DNA of 64,000 nucleotides. It comes from Pithys albifrons albifrons (Eukaryota > Chordata > Aves > Passeriformes > Thamnophilidae). Shown piece after piece: positions 1 through 11,051 of the stretch; positions within the stretch are counted from its first letter, which is position 1; the number at the start of each line of letters is the position of its first letter. A program made the translations under genes and the position numbers. The stretch is from contig NC_092460.1 of assembly GCF_047495875.1 (NCBI RefSeq), positions 2,914,001 to 2,978,000 on the forward strand, written 5' to 3'. A model generated the notes under the pieces. It searched no databases, had not been told where the DNA came from, and saw only the letters and a list, made by a program, of their open reading frames with translations.

Positions 1-257
1 GAAGTCCAAAAGGCACTTTTGAGCTGTGAGTCTCTTCAGTGACCCCTGGAGAGGTGACAGCGGCGTTTCCATCCCCCACCCAGGAGCCACCTGCTCTGAC
101 TGTCCCTACCATGGGCTGCACCTTCTCCTCGCCTGCTCACAGGAAAGCTGCAGACTGTGAGGTGCTGTCAGGATCACCAGGAGGGCTCTGCAGAGCCTGG
201 CAAGGTGACTTTTAGAGCTGATTCTCCCCAGTCCTGCAGGCTGAGGTGTGTCCCTGC

Positions 258-346
258 ATTAGTGGGAGGTGTCCCTGCATTGGCAGTGGGGTTGAAATGA
301 GAAGAGCTTTAAGGTCCAACCCAAACCACTTTGGGATTCTATATAA
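258..346 (+). mobile_element. CR1 LINE fragment, 3' end, old
   Basis: The words GTGGGAGGTGTCCCTG, CTTTAAGGTCC, AACCCAAACCA and GATTCTAT occur in CR1 3'-UTR order. The copy is diverged and severely 5'-truncated, as most CR1 copies are. Confidence 0.7.
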
Positions 347-430
347 GCAGCCCTTTCCAAACAGAGGGGTTGGGTTAGTGCATTATTTAGCATGTGTGGG
401 ATATAGAATGATGCTAGAAAGAGTATAGAG

Positions 431-808
431 GCTGAAAGAATTGGGATTGATCAGCCTGGAGAAGAGAAGCTTTGAGGTGATCTAACTGTGGCCTCCCAGT
501 GCCTGAAGGGGCTACAAGAAAGATGCAGAGACTATTTCCAAGGGCCTGGAGTGACAAGACAAGGAAGAAATGGCTTCAAACTGACAGGGAATGGGTTTAG
601 ATTCAATATTAGGAAGAAATTTATGGCTGTGAGGGTGGTGGGTCCCTGGCAATGCTGCCCAGAGAATCTGTGGCTGCCCCATCCCTGGGAGTATCCAAGG
701 CCAGGCTGGAGCTACCTGGGTTAGTGAGAAGTGTCCCTACCCATGGCAGGGGGTGGCACTGGATGAGCTTTAAAGTCCCTTTCAACTCAAACCATCCTGT
801 GATTCAGT
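431..808 (+). mobile_element. CR1 LINE fragment, old subfamily
   Basis: It begins with CAGCCTGGAGAAGAGAAG and continues through GGAAGAAATTTATGG, GTGGCTGCCCCATCCCTGG, CATGGCAGGGGGTGG and a final CATCCTGTGATTC. These are the end of ORF2 and the 3' UTR of CR1. Many substitutions mark it as older than the copy at 997. Confidence 0.85.
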
Positions 809-937
809 ATGAACAGAGACAAGTCTGAGGCTTTGCCAGCTGTGCCCCTCAGGAGGACAAGGGAACACAGCAAAGGGTGTAAAGCTGGGGGATGTATCTT
901 TGATGGGGACCTGCTGCTGACACTGCCAAGCTGAGAT

Positions 938-996
938 CTTCCTCCTGCTCTTCCTCCTGCTCTTCCTCCTGCTCTTCCTCCTGCTCTTCCTCAGTT
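938..996 (+). repeat. 12-bp microsatellite CTCTTCCTCCTG
   Basis: About four and a half near-perfect units of CTCTTCCTCCTG directly abut the 5' edge of the next CR1. The unit resembles CR1 sequence CTCTTCTCCCAG that should stand at this point of the element, so the expansion may have grown from CR1 itself. Confidence 0.85.
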
Positions 997-1279
997 GCCT
1001 CAGCAATAGGACAAGGGGGCACGATGGGCTCAAGCTCTGCCAGGGGAAATTTAAGTTGGATATGAGAAAAAAATTCTTTGCAGAGAGAGTGCTCAGGCAT
1101 TGGAATGGGCTGCCCAGAGAGGGGGTGGATTCCCCATCCCTGGAGGTTTTTAAATGCAGATTGGCCGTGGCACTGAGTGCCATGATCTGGTAAAGGGACT
1201 GGAGTTGGACCAAGGGTTGGACTTGATGATCTCGGAGGTCTTTTCCAACCCAGTCCATTCTATGATTCTATGATTCTAA
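997..1279 (+). mobile_element. CR1 LINE, young 3' end
   Basis: It is near-identical to the 3' 280 bp of the other young copies, from CAGCAATAGGACAAGGGGGC to the terminal CCATTCTATGATTCTATG octamers. It encodes the last ORF2 residues ([24 protein letters not shown]) and is 5'-truncated. Confidence 0.93.
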
Positions 1280-2654
1280 TTGGCCATCCCTGAATGTTTG
1301 CTGAACACTGACCTGAGCAGTTTATGCCTCCTTTGGAAAAAGAAATGCTTGCAGTGCTCCCTCTTGCCACAGCAGCTGCCAGGCTGAGCAGATGCCAACC
1401 CTCACCCTGCTGATAAATTAACCCAAAGACCCCGAGAGCTTTGCTCAGGGTGGTTGTGCCAACAGCCAGCACACCTTTGAATCCAATGCAAATGTTGCAC
1501 AGGGATTTCTGGACTCACACACAGCACCACAACCCAACCAGCCCAGAAGGGGAGCTGCCTTTGAGCCTAAAACCCATGCAAGGCCAAGCTTTGCAAATTC
1601 AGATTATCTGGTCTAAGTGTACTGATTTCTCCATTTGCTGTTTCAAAGCGTGGGCTGCCAGTGAGAAGGGCTGTGACATCTGGAGGCTCTGCTGCTTTGC
1701 TTTGTGGTGTTTCTGTCATTTGTGTGCACTGGAAGGTAAACAACACGATGAAGTCATCAGATGACAAGTGGGTTTTGCTGCTGGCTGAGCATCCCAGCCA
1801 GCCCCTCTGACAGGGCTCTGCTCCTGCCCAGCCTGTCACCAGCCAGCAAACACTAAATGGGTTTGATTGGGTTGAATATATTTTCCCCTATAATGGTTTA
1901 ATGCTGATGATGGGCTATTATTTTGTGTTTCAGGATGGCAAAACTCTGTCTGGGTGGAGTTATTGCCTCTAATTTGTTGTTCCAGCAAAACTGTGTCTTC
2001 TGTCTATGGCAAAGAGCACACGAGAGCTCTTGAGGGCTGAAGATTTTATGCCACTTCCATGAGCACTTCACCACTGGCCAAGGGCAGGCAGGATGTGAGG
2101 ATTAGGAAGATGCTGTTGAGAATAAGCACCAAACAAAAACCTTAAGCCTCACTTAGAAAATCCTGAGAATGTGGTTGGAGCCCAAAAACTCCAAGGAGAA
2201 ATCCTCCCTGGCCTGTAGCATTGTGGGGAACAAGATGCTTTCAATTAATACTGGGTTTATGCCCTGTTTAATTATGAATTAGGTTTTCTTTCATGGGAGA
2301 GAGTTTTTTTTTATTATTCTAGTTTGTTTAATTGCACTTCTTATTTCTCCTGGATATTTCTTAATGTCTCTGTTAGAGATGTGAATAAGAACTAAAAGAA
2401 CAACTAACAGGCCTGGACAGGCTGTTTCACTGCAGCTCTTGTGGGGATTTCCCTCAAGACCAGTTGTTTGCACACAGTTATTTTTGCTTAAAACTGAGGA
2501 AATAATTAAACCAAATCCCCTGCGAGCCTTGGGAGAAAGTTCTGGTTGAAGCTGCAGCAAAGGAGTTTTCTTTGTGTTTGTCTTTTTTTTTTTCTTTGAG
2601 GCCTAAAATGCCTCAGGAAAAATGCCCTGGGAAATTTTCATCCCTGAAATAGTG

Positions 2655-2812
2655 CACAAGTATTGGAAGAGGCTGCTCAGGGCAGTGGTGGAGTCACCAC
2701 CCCTGGAGGTGGGAAAAGCAGGAGCAGATGTGGCTTTTTGGGATAGGGTTCAGTGGGAATGGTGGGAGTGATTGAAAGCTGGTTGCAACCTTCATGATTC
2801 TGTGAGTCCAAG
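2655..2812 (+). mobile_element. CR1 LINE fragment, old and diverged
   Basis: GGAAGAGGCTGCTCAGGGCA, GTGGAGTCACCACCCCTGGA and a final TTCATGATTCTGTGAG follow the order of CR1 ORF2 end and 3' UTR. The middle is poorly conserved. Confidence 0.65.
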
Positions 2813-2956
2813 ATGTGCAAAAGCCAAAGGAAAACCTTCCCTGTCCTCATGTCTCTCTTCAGCTCACTCTTGAGCAGTTCACAAACCCTCCCATGGTCAT
2901 CTCTGACTTTCAGAGCTGTTCTGGGATGCCACACTGAACCTGGAGCAGGGCAAGCC

Positions 2957-3642
2957 CCCTGTGGGTGGCACCTCCTGAGGATGGACCATCCGCCTGGATG
3001 AGGATCCCTGCCCTGTGGGTGGCACCTCCTGAGGATGGACCATCCCTGGATGAGGATCCCTGCCCTGTGGGTGGCACCTCCTGAGGTTGGACCATCCCTG
3101 GATGAGGATCCCTGCCCTGTGGGTGGCACCTCCTGAGGTTGGACCATCCCTGCATGAGGATCCCTGCCCTGTGGGTGGCAGCTCCTGAGGATGGACCATC
3201 CCTGGATGAGGATCCCTGCCCTGTGGGTGGCACCTCCTGAGGTTGGACCATGCCTGGATGAGGATCCCTGCCCTGTGGGTGGCACCTCCTGAGGATGGAC
3301 CATGCCTGGATGAGGATCCTTGTCCTGTGGATGGCAGCTCCTGAGGATGGACCATCCCTGGATGAGGATCCTTGTCCTGTGGGTGGCACCTCCTGAGGAT
3401 GGACCATCCCTGGATGAGGATCCCTCTCCCTGTGGGTGGCACCTCCTGAGGTTGGACCATGCCTGGATGAGGATCCCTGCCCTGTGGGTGGCACCTCCTG
3501 AGGATGGACCATCCCTGGATGAGGATCCCTGTCCCTCTGGGTGGCAGCTCCTGAGGATCGACCATCCTTGGATGAGGATCCTTGTCCCTGTGGGTGGCAC
3601 CTCCTGAGGATGGACCATCCCTGGATGAGGATGTCCCCATGG
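2957..3642. repeat. 52-bp minisatellite, about 13 units
   Basis: The period is exactly 52 bp over most of the array (for example 3001, 3053, 3105). Units contain GGGTGGCACCTCCTGAGG, TGGACCATCCCTGGATG and a GGATCC site. Since 52 is not a multiple of three and units lack stops in several frames, false frames of 200-320 codons run through it on the minus strand. Confidence 0.97.
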
Positions 3643-4182
3643 CAAGCTCTGGCTGCACCAGGTGGGCTCTGCTACCAGAGATTTTCACCAAATTCCAGAG
3701 CAGCAGCTCCAGCTCTTGCACGACTCCCTTCAGCTGCTCAGAACGTGCTGCTGGCAGGATTTGTGGGGCCTTTCAGGTTTGTTTGTGACAAAGCAACCCT
3801 TCTGAAGAAGGCAAGGATGGCACAGGACTGGAAGCCCCTGCGTGCCACTAATGCATTTATGTGCTCTCTCTCCCTGATGCTGCCTCTCATTTCCAGCTTG
3901 TAGCTTTAATAATCTCTGCCACTGCTTTCTGTACCCTCTTCCTCCTGCAGCTTTCCTTTGACAGCTCTGTTTTGAACAGAGGATAAGCAGGAAACTCCAG
4001 CTGAAGCTCAAGACATATTTCTAATCTCATCCCGCATTTATTTTTGCTTCTCGGAGAACTCACTATCTCAAACAGAGGGAAAAAGTATTTCTCACATATT
4101 AAGCTGACAAGTACAATAGTTTCTGGAGGTTTCATTAACTCAGACTCAAACTCTGAGCCAGTTACCTTGTAGTAAAAAGACA

Positions 4183-4919
4183 CCCCAACCCCTGCAGCGC
4201 TCCAGGCTGGGCACAGAGTGGCTGGAGAGCAGCCAGGCAGAGGGACCTGCGGGGACTGAGGGACAGGAAGCTCAACAGGAGCCACCAGTGTGCCCAGGTG
4301 GCCAAGAAGGCCAAGGGGATCCTGGCCTGGATCCAAACTAGCGTGGCCAGCAGGCCCAGGGCAGTGACCCTTCCCCTGGACTCTGCCTTGGGGAGGCCAC
4401 ACCTTGAGTGTTGTGTTCAGTTCTGGGCCCCTCAGTTCAGAAAGGACATTGAGGGGCTGGAGCGGGGCCAGAGAAGAGCAACGAGGCTGGAGAAGGGACT
4501 GGAGCACAAGTGCTGTGGGGAGAGGCTGAGGGAGCTGGGGGTGTTCAGCCTGGAGAAGAGGAGGCTCAGAGGTGACCTCAGCACTGTCTGGAACTGCCTG
4601 AAGGGAAGTTCTGGCCAGGTGGGGGTTGGTCTCTTCTCCCAGGCACTCAGCAATAGGACAAGGGGGCACGATGGGCTCAAGCTCTGCCAGGGGAAATTGA
4701 AGTTGGAGATGAGAAAGAAATTCTTTGCAGAGAGAGTGCTCAGGGATTGGAATGGGCTGCCCAGAGAGGGGGTGGATTCACCTTCCTGGAGATTTTTAAA
4801 CACAGATTGGCCGTGGCACTGAGTGCCATGATCTGGTAAAGGGACTAGAGTTGGACCAAGGGTTGGACTCGATGATCTTGGAGGTCTTTTCCAACCCAAT
4901 CCATTCTATGATTCTATGA
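4183..4919 (+). mobile_element. CR1 LINE, young, ORF2 C-terminus plus 3' end
   Basis: From CCCCAACCCCTGCAGCGCTC to the terminal CCATTCTATGATTCTATG. It codes for the CR1 ORF2 tail ([44 protein letters not shown]) without the catalytic core. It lies antisense in the CNTN6 intron, with its 3' end only 76 bp from the end of exon C. Confidence 0.95.
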
Positions 4920-4995
4920 ATTACACACCAAATGACAGTCCATGTGCAGAATTAATAGGCAATTAATGCTGATAAATCCAATCTTCCCAACTTAC

Positions 4996-5171
4996 ATGCA
5001 AACTGAAGCTTTGCCTTCCTGCTCATGATTGTTCCAAAGGAATTTGTGGCCAAACACTGGTATGTTCCAATATCCTGATTTTTATGTGGGTTATTGATTG
5101 CCAAGCTGCCTCCAACCAACCTGTAGTGATAACTCAGGGTGAGATCAATATCTGTGCCATTTTGCTTCCAC
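4996..5171 (-). CDS. CNTN6: CNTN6 third coding exon (second half of Ig domain 1)
   Basis: Minus-strand exon of 176 nt (1 + 58 codons + 1), with acceptor CCCCCTCAAAG and donor GTAAGT. It encodes (R)[33 protein letters not shown] and RKAKLQFA, residues 62-119. Trp62 is the Ig core Trp, Cys100 pairs with Cys50, and NGT at 65-67 is a glycosylation sequon. The SYHYRL, QDIG and RKAKLQF signatures match CNTN6 rather than CNTN3, CNTN4 or CNTN5 as I recall them. It ends in the first base of a Tyr codon, as expected before Ig2. The Ig2 exon is not seen in 1-4995, so it must lie beyond the window edge. In contactins the Ig1-4 horseshoe mediates cell-surface ligand binding. A CR1 element ends 76 bp downstream of the exon. 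Confidence 0.95.
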
Positions 5172-5694
5172 CTTTGAGGGGGAAAAAAATCAAATTATGC
5201 TTATAATTTACAGAGCCTCTTCATATTTATCTTAAGCAGTGTGCTGTAGCACACCTGGGATGATAAAACAGGGAGTTAAAGAGCACAAAAATTATTTCAT
5301 TTGTCACACCAGACCGCTCCTTGCATCAATCTTAATGATGGCAATAATTGTGTTCTTTGGGAAATCTTTACTGTTAATCACCAGTGCTCGCCCAAATGTC
5401 CACAAAAAAAACCTAATTATAACTTATTCCCACACACAAAGTTATCCCAACCAGCAGGGAGGGAGGTTATGCTTTGCCTACAACGTTATTTTTTATAATA
5501 CAAACGTGCTCTGCAGCAATGAGAAATCCTAAATTTGGCTGCAAGAGTTGCAGACACAGCTCAGGAAGGATCTCCCTTCAGAGGGTGGCCCAAAAAACTG
5601 GGTGAGGATAATTTGAAAATTTTAAAATCTCCTTTTTTCCCCCAGTCCAGTGAGCAGAGATTGTGTCTGCAGCACTGCCCAGCTGTTTCCAGAT

Positions 5695-5848
5695 CACAGA
5701 ATTCCAGATTATTCTGAGTTGGGGAGGGACCCACAAGGATCATGGAGTCCAACTCTTCAGTCAGTGGCTCATACAGGGGATTGAACCCCTGACCTTGGCA
5801 TTGTTACAACCAAGTTTGAACCAACTGAGCTGATCTCAAAATCCATAT
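5695..5848 (-). mobile_element. SINE with tRNA-Ile head and CR1-type tail
   Basis: Read on the minus strand, the head aligns with tRNA-Ile. An A box reads CAGCTCAGTTGGTT, the anticodon-arm region ends GCCAAGGTCAGG, and the B box is GGTTCAATCCCC, followed by GAGCCA. The tail is the CR1 3' end (GAGTTGGACTCCATGATCCT, GGGTCCCT, AGAATAATCTGGAATTCTGTG in pieces). This matches tRNA-Ile SINEs mobilised by CR1 in passerines (TguSINE1-like), as I know them. It is a retroposed copy, not a tRNA gene: acceptor stem and anticodon loop are decayed. Confidence 0.8.
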
Positions 5849-8086
5849 TTCAAAGGAAATAAATATTCCGTGTTTCAAGAAGGGGAATTGGGTGGCTTTG
5901 CCATCAGGCACGTTAGGGTTGAATCTTCATTACCCACAGGAGGGCCAAAGGAAGAGTAAAGGACTCTGCATTTATTTAATGCAAACTTTGGGCTTGTTCG
6001 TGAATTTTGGGGGCTTTTAATTCACTTTTTGGGGGTTTAATGCACTTTTGGGCGTTGTTCATGAACTTTTTGGGGTTGTTCATGCACTTCTTGGGGTTGT
6101 TAATGAATTTTTAGGGGTTGTCAATGCACATTTTGGGGTTGGTCATGCACTTTTTGTGGTTGTTCATGAACTTTTTGGGGTTGGTCATGCACTTTTTGTC
6201 ATTGTTAATGCACTTTTTGGGGTTGTTCATGCATTTTTGTGGTTGTTAATGCACATTTTGGGGTTGTTCATGCACTTCTTGGGGTTGTTAATGAACTTTT
6301 TGGGGTTGTTCATGCACATTTTGGGGTTGTTAATGCCCTTTTTGGGATTGTCAATGCACTTTTTGGGGTTGTTCATGCACTTTTAGTCATTGTTAATGCA
6401 CTTTTTATGCTTGTTACTGCACTTTTTGGGGTTGTTTATGCACTTTTTGGAGTTGTTCATGAACTTTTTGGGCTTGTTAATGCACATTTTGTGGCTGTTA
6501 ATGCCCTTTTTGGGATTGTTCATGAATTTTTAGGGGTTGTTCATGCACTTTTTGTCATTGTTAATGCACTTTTTGGGGTTGTTAATGCACTTTTTGAGGT
6601 TGTTAATGCCCTTTTTGTGGTTGTTAATGCCCTTTTGTGGATGTTCACGCAGTTTTGGGGGTTGTTCATGCATTTTTGGGGTTGTTCATGCACATTTTGG
6701 GATTGTTCATGAAATTTTTGGGGTTGTTAATGCCCTTTTGTGGATGTTAATGCACTTTTTGGGGTTGTTCATGCACTTTTTGGGGTTGTTAATGCACTTT
6801 TTGGGGTTGTTCATGCCCTTTTTGGGGTTGTTCATGAAATTTTTGGGGTTGTTAATGCCCTTTTGTGGATGTTAATGCACTTTTTGGGGTTGTTAATGCA
6901 ATTTTTGGGGTTGTTCATGCACTTTTTGGGGTTGTTCATAAACTTTTTGGGATTGTTCCTGCACTTCTTGGGGTTGTTCATGAACTTTTTGAGGTTGTTG
7001 ATGCACTTTTTGGGGTTGTTTTTGCACTTTTTGTCATTGTTAATTGACTTTTTGGGGTTGTTTATGCACTTTTGGGGTTGTTCATGCACTTTTTGGGGTT
7101 GTTAGTGCATTTTTTGTGGTTGTTCATGCACTTTTGGGCTTGTTAATGCACTTTTTGGGGTTGTTCATGCACTTCTTGGGGTTGTTCATGAACATTTGGG
7201 GTTGTTAAGGCACATTTTGGGGTTGCTAGTGCACTTTTTGTGGTTGTTAATGCACTTTTTGGGGCTGTTAATGCACTTTTTGGGGTTGTTAACGCCCTTT
7301 TTGGGATTGTTCATGAATTTTTAGGGGTTGTTCATGCACTTTTTGTCATTGTTAATGCACTTTTTGGGGTTGTTTATGCACTTTTTGTCATTGTTAATGC
7401 ACTTCTTGGGGTTGTTCATGCATTTTTGTGGATGTTCACGCAGTTTTGGGGGTTGTTCATGCATTTTTGGGGTTGTTCATGCACATTTTGGGGTTGTTAA
7501 TGCACTTTTTGGGGTTGTTAATTCACATTTTGGGGTTGTTCATGCACTTTTTCTCATTGTTAATGCACTTTTTGGGGTTGTTCATGAACTTTTTGGGGTT
7601 GTTTATGCACTTTTTGTGGTTGTTCATGAACTTTTTGGGGTTGTTCATGCACTTTTTTGGCTTGTTAATTCACATTTTGTGGCTGTTAATGCACTTTTTG
7701 GGGTTGTTCATGCCCTTTTTGGGATTGTTCATGAATTTTTAGGGGTTGTTCATGCACTTTTTTTCATTGTTAATGCACTTTTTGGGTTGTTAATGCACAT
7801 TTTGTGTTTGTTCATGAATTTTTAGGGGTTGTTCATGCACTTTTTGGGATTGTCAATGCACTTTTTGGGGTTGTTCATGCACTTTTTGTCATTGTTAATG
7901 CACTTTTTGGGTTTGTTACTGCACTTTTTGGGGTTTGTTTGTGCACTTTTTTGGAGTTGTTCATGAACTTTTTGGGCTTAATGCACATTTTGTGGCTGTT
8001 AATGCCCTTTTTGGGATTGTTCATGAATTTTTAGGGGTTGTTCATGCACTTTTTGTCATTATTAATGCCCTTTTTGTGGTTGTTAA

Positions 8087-8362
8087 TGCACTTTTTGAGG
8101 TTGTTAATGCCCTTTTTGTGGTTGTTAATGCACTTTTTGAGGTTGTTAATGCCCTTTTTGTGGTTGTTAATGCACTTTTTGAGGTTGTTAATGCACTTTT
8201 TGTGGTTGTTAATGCACTTTTTGAGGTTGTTAATGCCCTTTTTGTGGTTGTTAATGCACTTTTTGAGGTTGTTAATGCCCTTTTTGTGGTTGTTAATGCA
8301 CTTTTTGAGGTTGTTAATGCACTTTTTGTGGTTGTTAATGCACTTTTTGAGGTTGTTAATGC
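8087..8362. repeat. 42-bp higher-order block inside the 21-bp array
   Basis: Units with GAGGTTGTT and units with GTGGTTGTT alternate strictly here, so the real period is 42 bp for six to seven turns. The block is more homogeneous than its surroundings, a sign of recent local expansion. Confidence 0.9.
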
Positions 8363-9206
8363 ACTTTTTGTGGATGTTCACGCAGTTTTGGGGGTTGTTC
8401 ATGCATTTTTGGGGTTGTTCATGCACATTTTGGGATTGTTCATGAAATTTTTGGGGTTGTTAATGCCCTTTTGTGGATGTTAATGCACTTTTTGGGGTTG
8501 TTAATGCACTTTTTGGGATTGGTCATGAATTTTTAGGGGTTGTTCATGCACTTTTTGTCATTATTAATGCACTTTTTGGGGTTGTTCATGCCCTTTTGTG
8601 GATGTTCACGCAGTTTTGGGGGTTGTTCATGCATTTTTGGGGTTGCTAATGCACTTTTTGTCATGGTTAATGCACTTTTTGGGGTTGTTCATGCATTTTT
8701 GTGGTTGTTAATGAACTTTTTGGGGTTGTTCATGCACTTTTTGGGATTGTTAATGCAATTTTGGGGTTCTAAATGCACTTTTTGGGGTTGTTCATGAACT
8801 TTTTGGGGTTGTTAATGCCCTTTTGTGGATGTTCACACAGTTTTGGGGGTTGTTCATACATTTTTTGGCATTGTTCATGCACTTTTTGGGATTGTTAATG
8901 CAATTTTGGGGTTGTTCATGCACTTTTTGGGGTTGTTCATGAATTTTTAGGGGTCGTTAATGAACTTTTTGTCATTGTTAATGCACTTTTTGGGGTTGTT
9001 AATGCAATTTTTGGGGTTGTTCATGCACTTCTTGGGGTTGTTCATGAACTTTTTGTGGTTGTTAATGCACATTTTGGGGTTGTTTTTGCACTTTTTGTGG
9101 TTGTTAATGCACTTTTTGGGGTTGTTCATGCACTTTTTGTCATTGTTAATTCACTTTTTGGGGTTGTTCATGCACTTCTTGGGGTTGTTCATGAACTTTT
9201 TGGGCA

Positions 9207-9432
9207 GTTAACACACTTTTTGGGGTTATTAACACACTTTTTGGGGTTATTAACACACTTTTTGGGGTTGTTAACACACTTTTTGGGCAGTTAACACACT
9301 TTTTGGGGTTATTAACACACTTTTTGGGGTTATTAACACACTTTTTGGGGTTGTTAACACACTTTTTGGGGTTATTAACACACTTTTTGGGGTTGTTAAC
9401 ACACTTTTTGGGGTTATTAACACACTTTTTGG
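9207..9432. repeat. Distinct 21-bp sub-family at the array end
   Basis: Here the unit changes to AACACACTTTTTGGGG with TTATT or TTGTT, repeated about ten times and almost invariant, with GGGCAG replacing the linker twice. It is the youngest-looking edge of the array. Confidence 0.9.
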
Positions 9433-9459
9433 GGTTGTTCATGCAATTTTTGTGTCGCC

Positions 9460-10967
9460 AGCAGTCCTAAAACTGCACAACCATGTCATTCCTTCTCCTA
9501 ATTTTGCATCCCAGCCACCTGTACTTCTTTGTGGGTGTGATGCCAACCCCTCCCCAGGATGCAAACCCCACCCAAGGGTGGTGATGCCTCACTTTGGGTT
9601 GCAGGCAGTGCCCAAACCAAGGCCAATCAACTCCTTGTTAATTATCTCAAGGGTCAGAGCATAAAAAAATGTCATTTTTTTTGCTATTTGCTGTTAACAA
9701 ACTGAAGGAAACTTGGCCCTTGACTCTATTCCTGGAGGATCTGACCTGGATTTGCAGCACAGGACTCAGTTCAGCCCCCCCCAGACCTTTCTCCACACTC
9801 TCACTCTGCTCAGGAGCTGAATTTTTCCAAGGAGATTTTCACTCTGGGCTGAGAAATGGAATTCTGTGTTCCAAGGGAACCTCCCCCAGCACAGGCAGAG
9901 GCAGCAAAAATCCTGCCCTTCAGAGTGGCCACTTGGTTTTGAGTCTAATGAGTCATTAATATGAAAATGGTGGAATTCTGAGGGTAAATTCTAGAAACAC
10001 GGAATGACTTCTCTGGCTCTCCCAATCCCTGCTCCTCTGCCATGGATTCAGCAGCACTGAGGAATTCACATGGAATTGCTGACCATCTGATTTTTGATGT
10101 TCCTCTACTGCTGCTCTGCTTCTTTTCTGTGTTTTGCTGTAGTTGCTCTGGGGCTTTTGCTGCTGTTTTTTGGGAGATATTTTGACTTTCTTTTCGTAAT
10201 TTCTTTCAAAGATGAGGAAAATTGGAGCAGTGTGTTCCCCATCCCAACCCCAGGGTTTTGCCATATTCCAGGATTTCCATCTAAAGCTTCCCATTTTTCT
10301 AATCTGAGAGATTCTGGCATTTAGTTTGCCAGCTCTTTTTTTAATTTCAGAATCAATCACTGAAATAACTGCTGTCATCATTACACGGCTCCCAATTAAG
10401 ATCTATAATTGTTTTCCCAAACAAATGCTCAGACATTGGGTTTAGTTGCTGCAAATGAATTCCTCACAGTATCCCCATAATCATTTTAATCATTTTAATC
10501 ACCGTGGTACAATGATTATTAAACTTTGCATATAGATCAGGGGTTCATCTCCTGGTGGGGGCTTTCTCCTAATTAATATGTTTACATGATTGAAGGGAAG
10601 GGAATTAATGAATTCATGGGGTGGGCAAGGATTTAATGATTTGGTGTGTTCTGGATTTTATTAATACACAGAAATCTGGGAAAAATTTGTAGCATTGAAA
10701 AGCTTCACTGAAAAAAAAAATACTTCCATCAGTTATAGGAAATTCATCCAGATCAATTGTTTGAGAACCTAAACTTGAAAAAAAAAAAATTGTTATATTC
10801 TGATGTTGACTTCACAGTTCCCAAGGAACCCAAAGAATGGGAGTGGATAAATCCTTCCATGATTTAATAAATCATCTTTCCACTGTGCTCCTGGAATAAA
10901 AAATATCTATATTTTAAAGATGTCTTTGTGTTCTCTGTTTCCTGGATTATTTGCATTCAAATGGAAT
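9460..10967. other. Single-copy intron stretch, no gene seen
   Basis: AT-rich single-copy sequence with short A runs near 10710 and 10780. No splice-flanked open frame or repeat family was recognised. A weak tRNA B-box-like word near 10533-10560 is not convincing. Confidence 0.6.
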
Positions 10968-11051
10968 TGTCCTGCCAAGCCACCTGATAATTTCCTCATA
11001 ATTGGGAAATGTCCTGCCAAGCCACCTGATAATTTCCTCATAATTGGGAAA
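10968..11051. repeat. 42-bp direct duplication
   Basis: Two adjacent identical copies begin TGTCCTGCCAAGCCACCTGA and end TAATTGGGAAA. A simple tandem duplication, followed by a C run at about 11066-11077. Confidence 0.95.

Larger units (their letters stand above)
1..4995 (-). other. CNTN6 intron after the third coding exon (partial)
   Basis: This is the intron that starts with the exon C donor (GTAAGT at 4995-4990) and continues past the window edge. It holds five CR1 fragments, a 12-bp microsatellite and the 52-bp minisatellite. The stretches 1-257, 1280-2650 and 3643-4182 look single-copy; I see no further contactin exon or other gene in them. Confidence 0.8.
5990..9455. repeat. 21-bp minisatellite, about 160 units, 3.4 kb
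   Basis: The unit core is AATGCACTTTTTGGGG followed by TTGTT, 21 bp; variants have TTCATG, CCCTTTTTG or GAACTTTTTG. Because 21 is a multiple of three, the plus strand shows ladders of heptads such as NALFGVV, and the minus strand shows NNPKKCI. These frames restart many times and have no gene context. Internal structure is described in separate entries. Confidence 0.98.

Noticed and set aside
1..4995. CNTN6 Ig2 exon
   Set aside because: I searched the minus strand for the Ig2 words expected after exon C and saw none; it is probably beyond the window.
5770..5845. Functional tRNA-Ile gene
   Set aside because: Stems and anticodon loop are degraded and the sequence is joined to a CR1 tail, so it is a SINE head.
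5990..9455. CRISPR-like array, or telomere-like TTGGGG repeats
   Set aside because: Repeats are contiguous without unique spacers and the setting is a bird intron; TTGGGG is part of a 21-bp unit, not a telomeric hexamer array.
10510..10562. Second tRNA-derived SINE head (B-box-like AGGGGTTCATCTCC)
   Set aside because: No A box, no CR1 tail, and poor pairing; likely chance.
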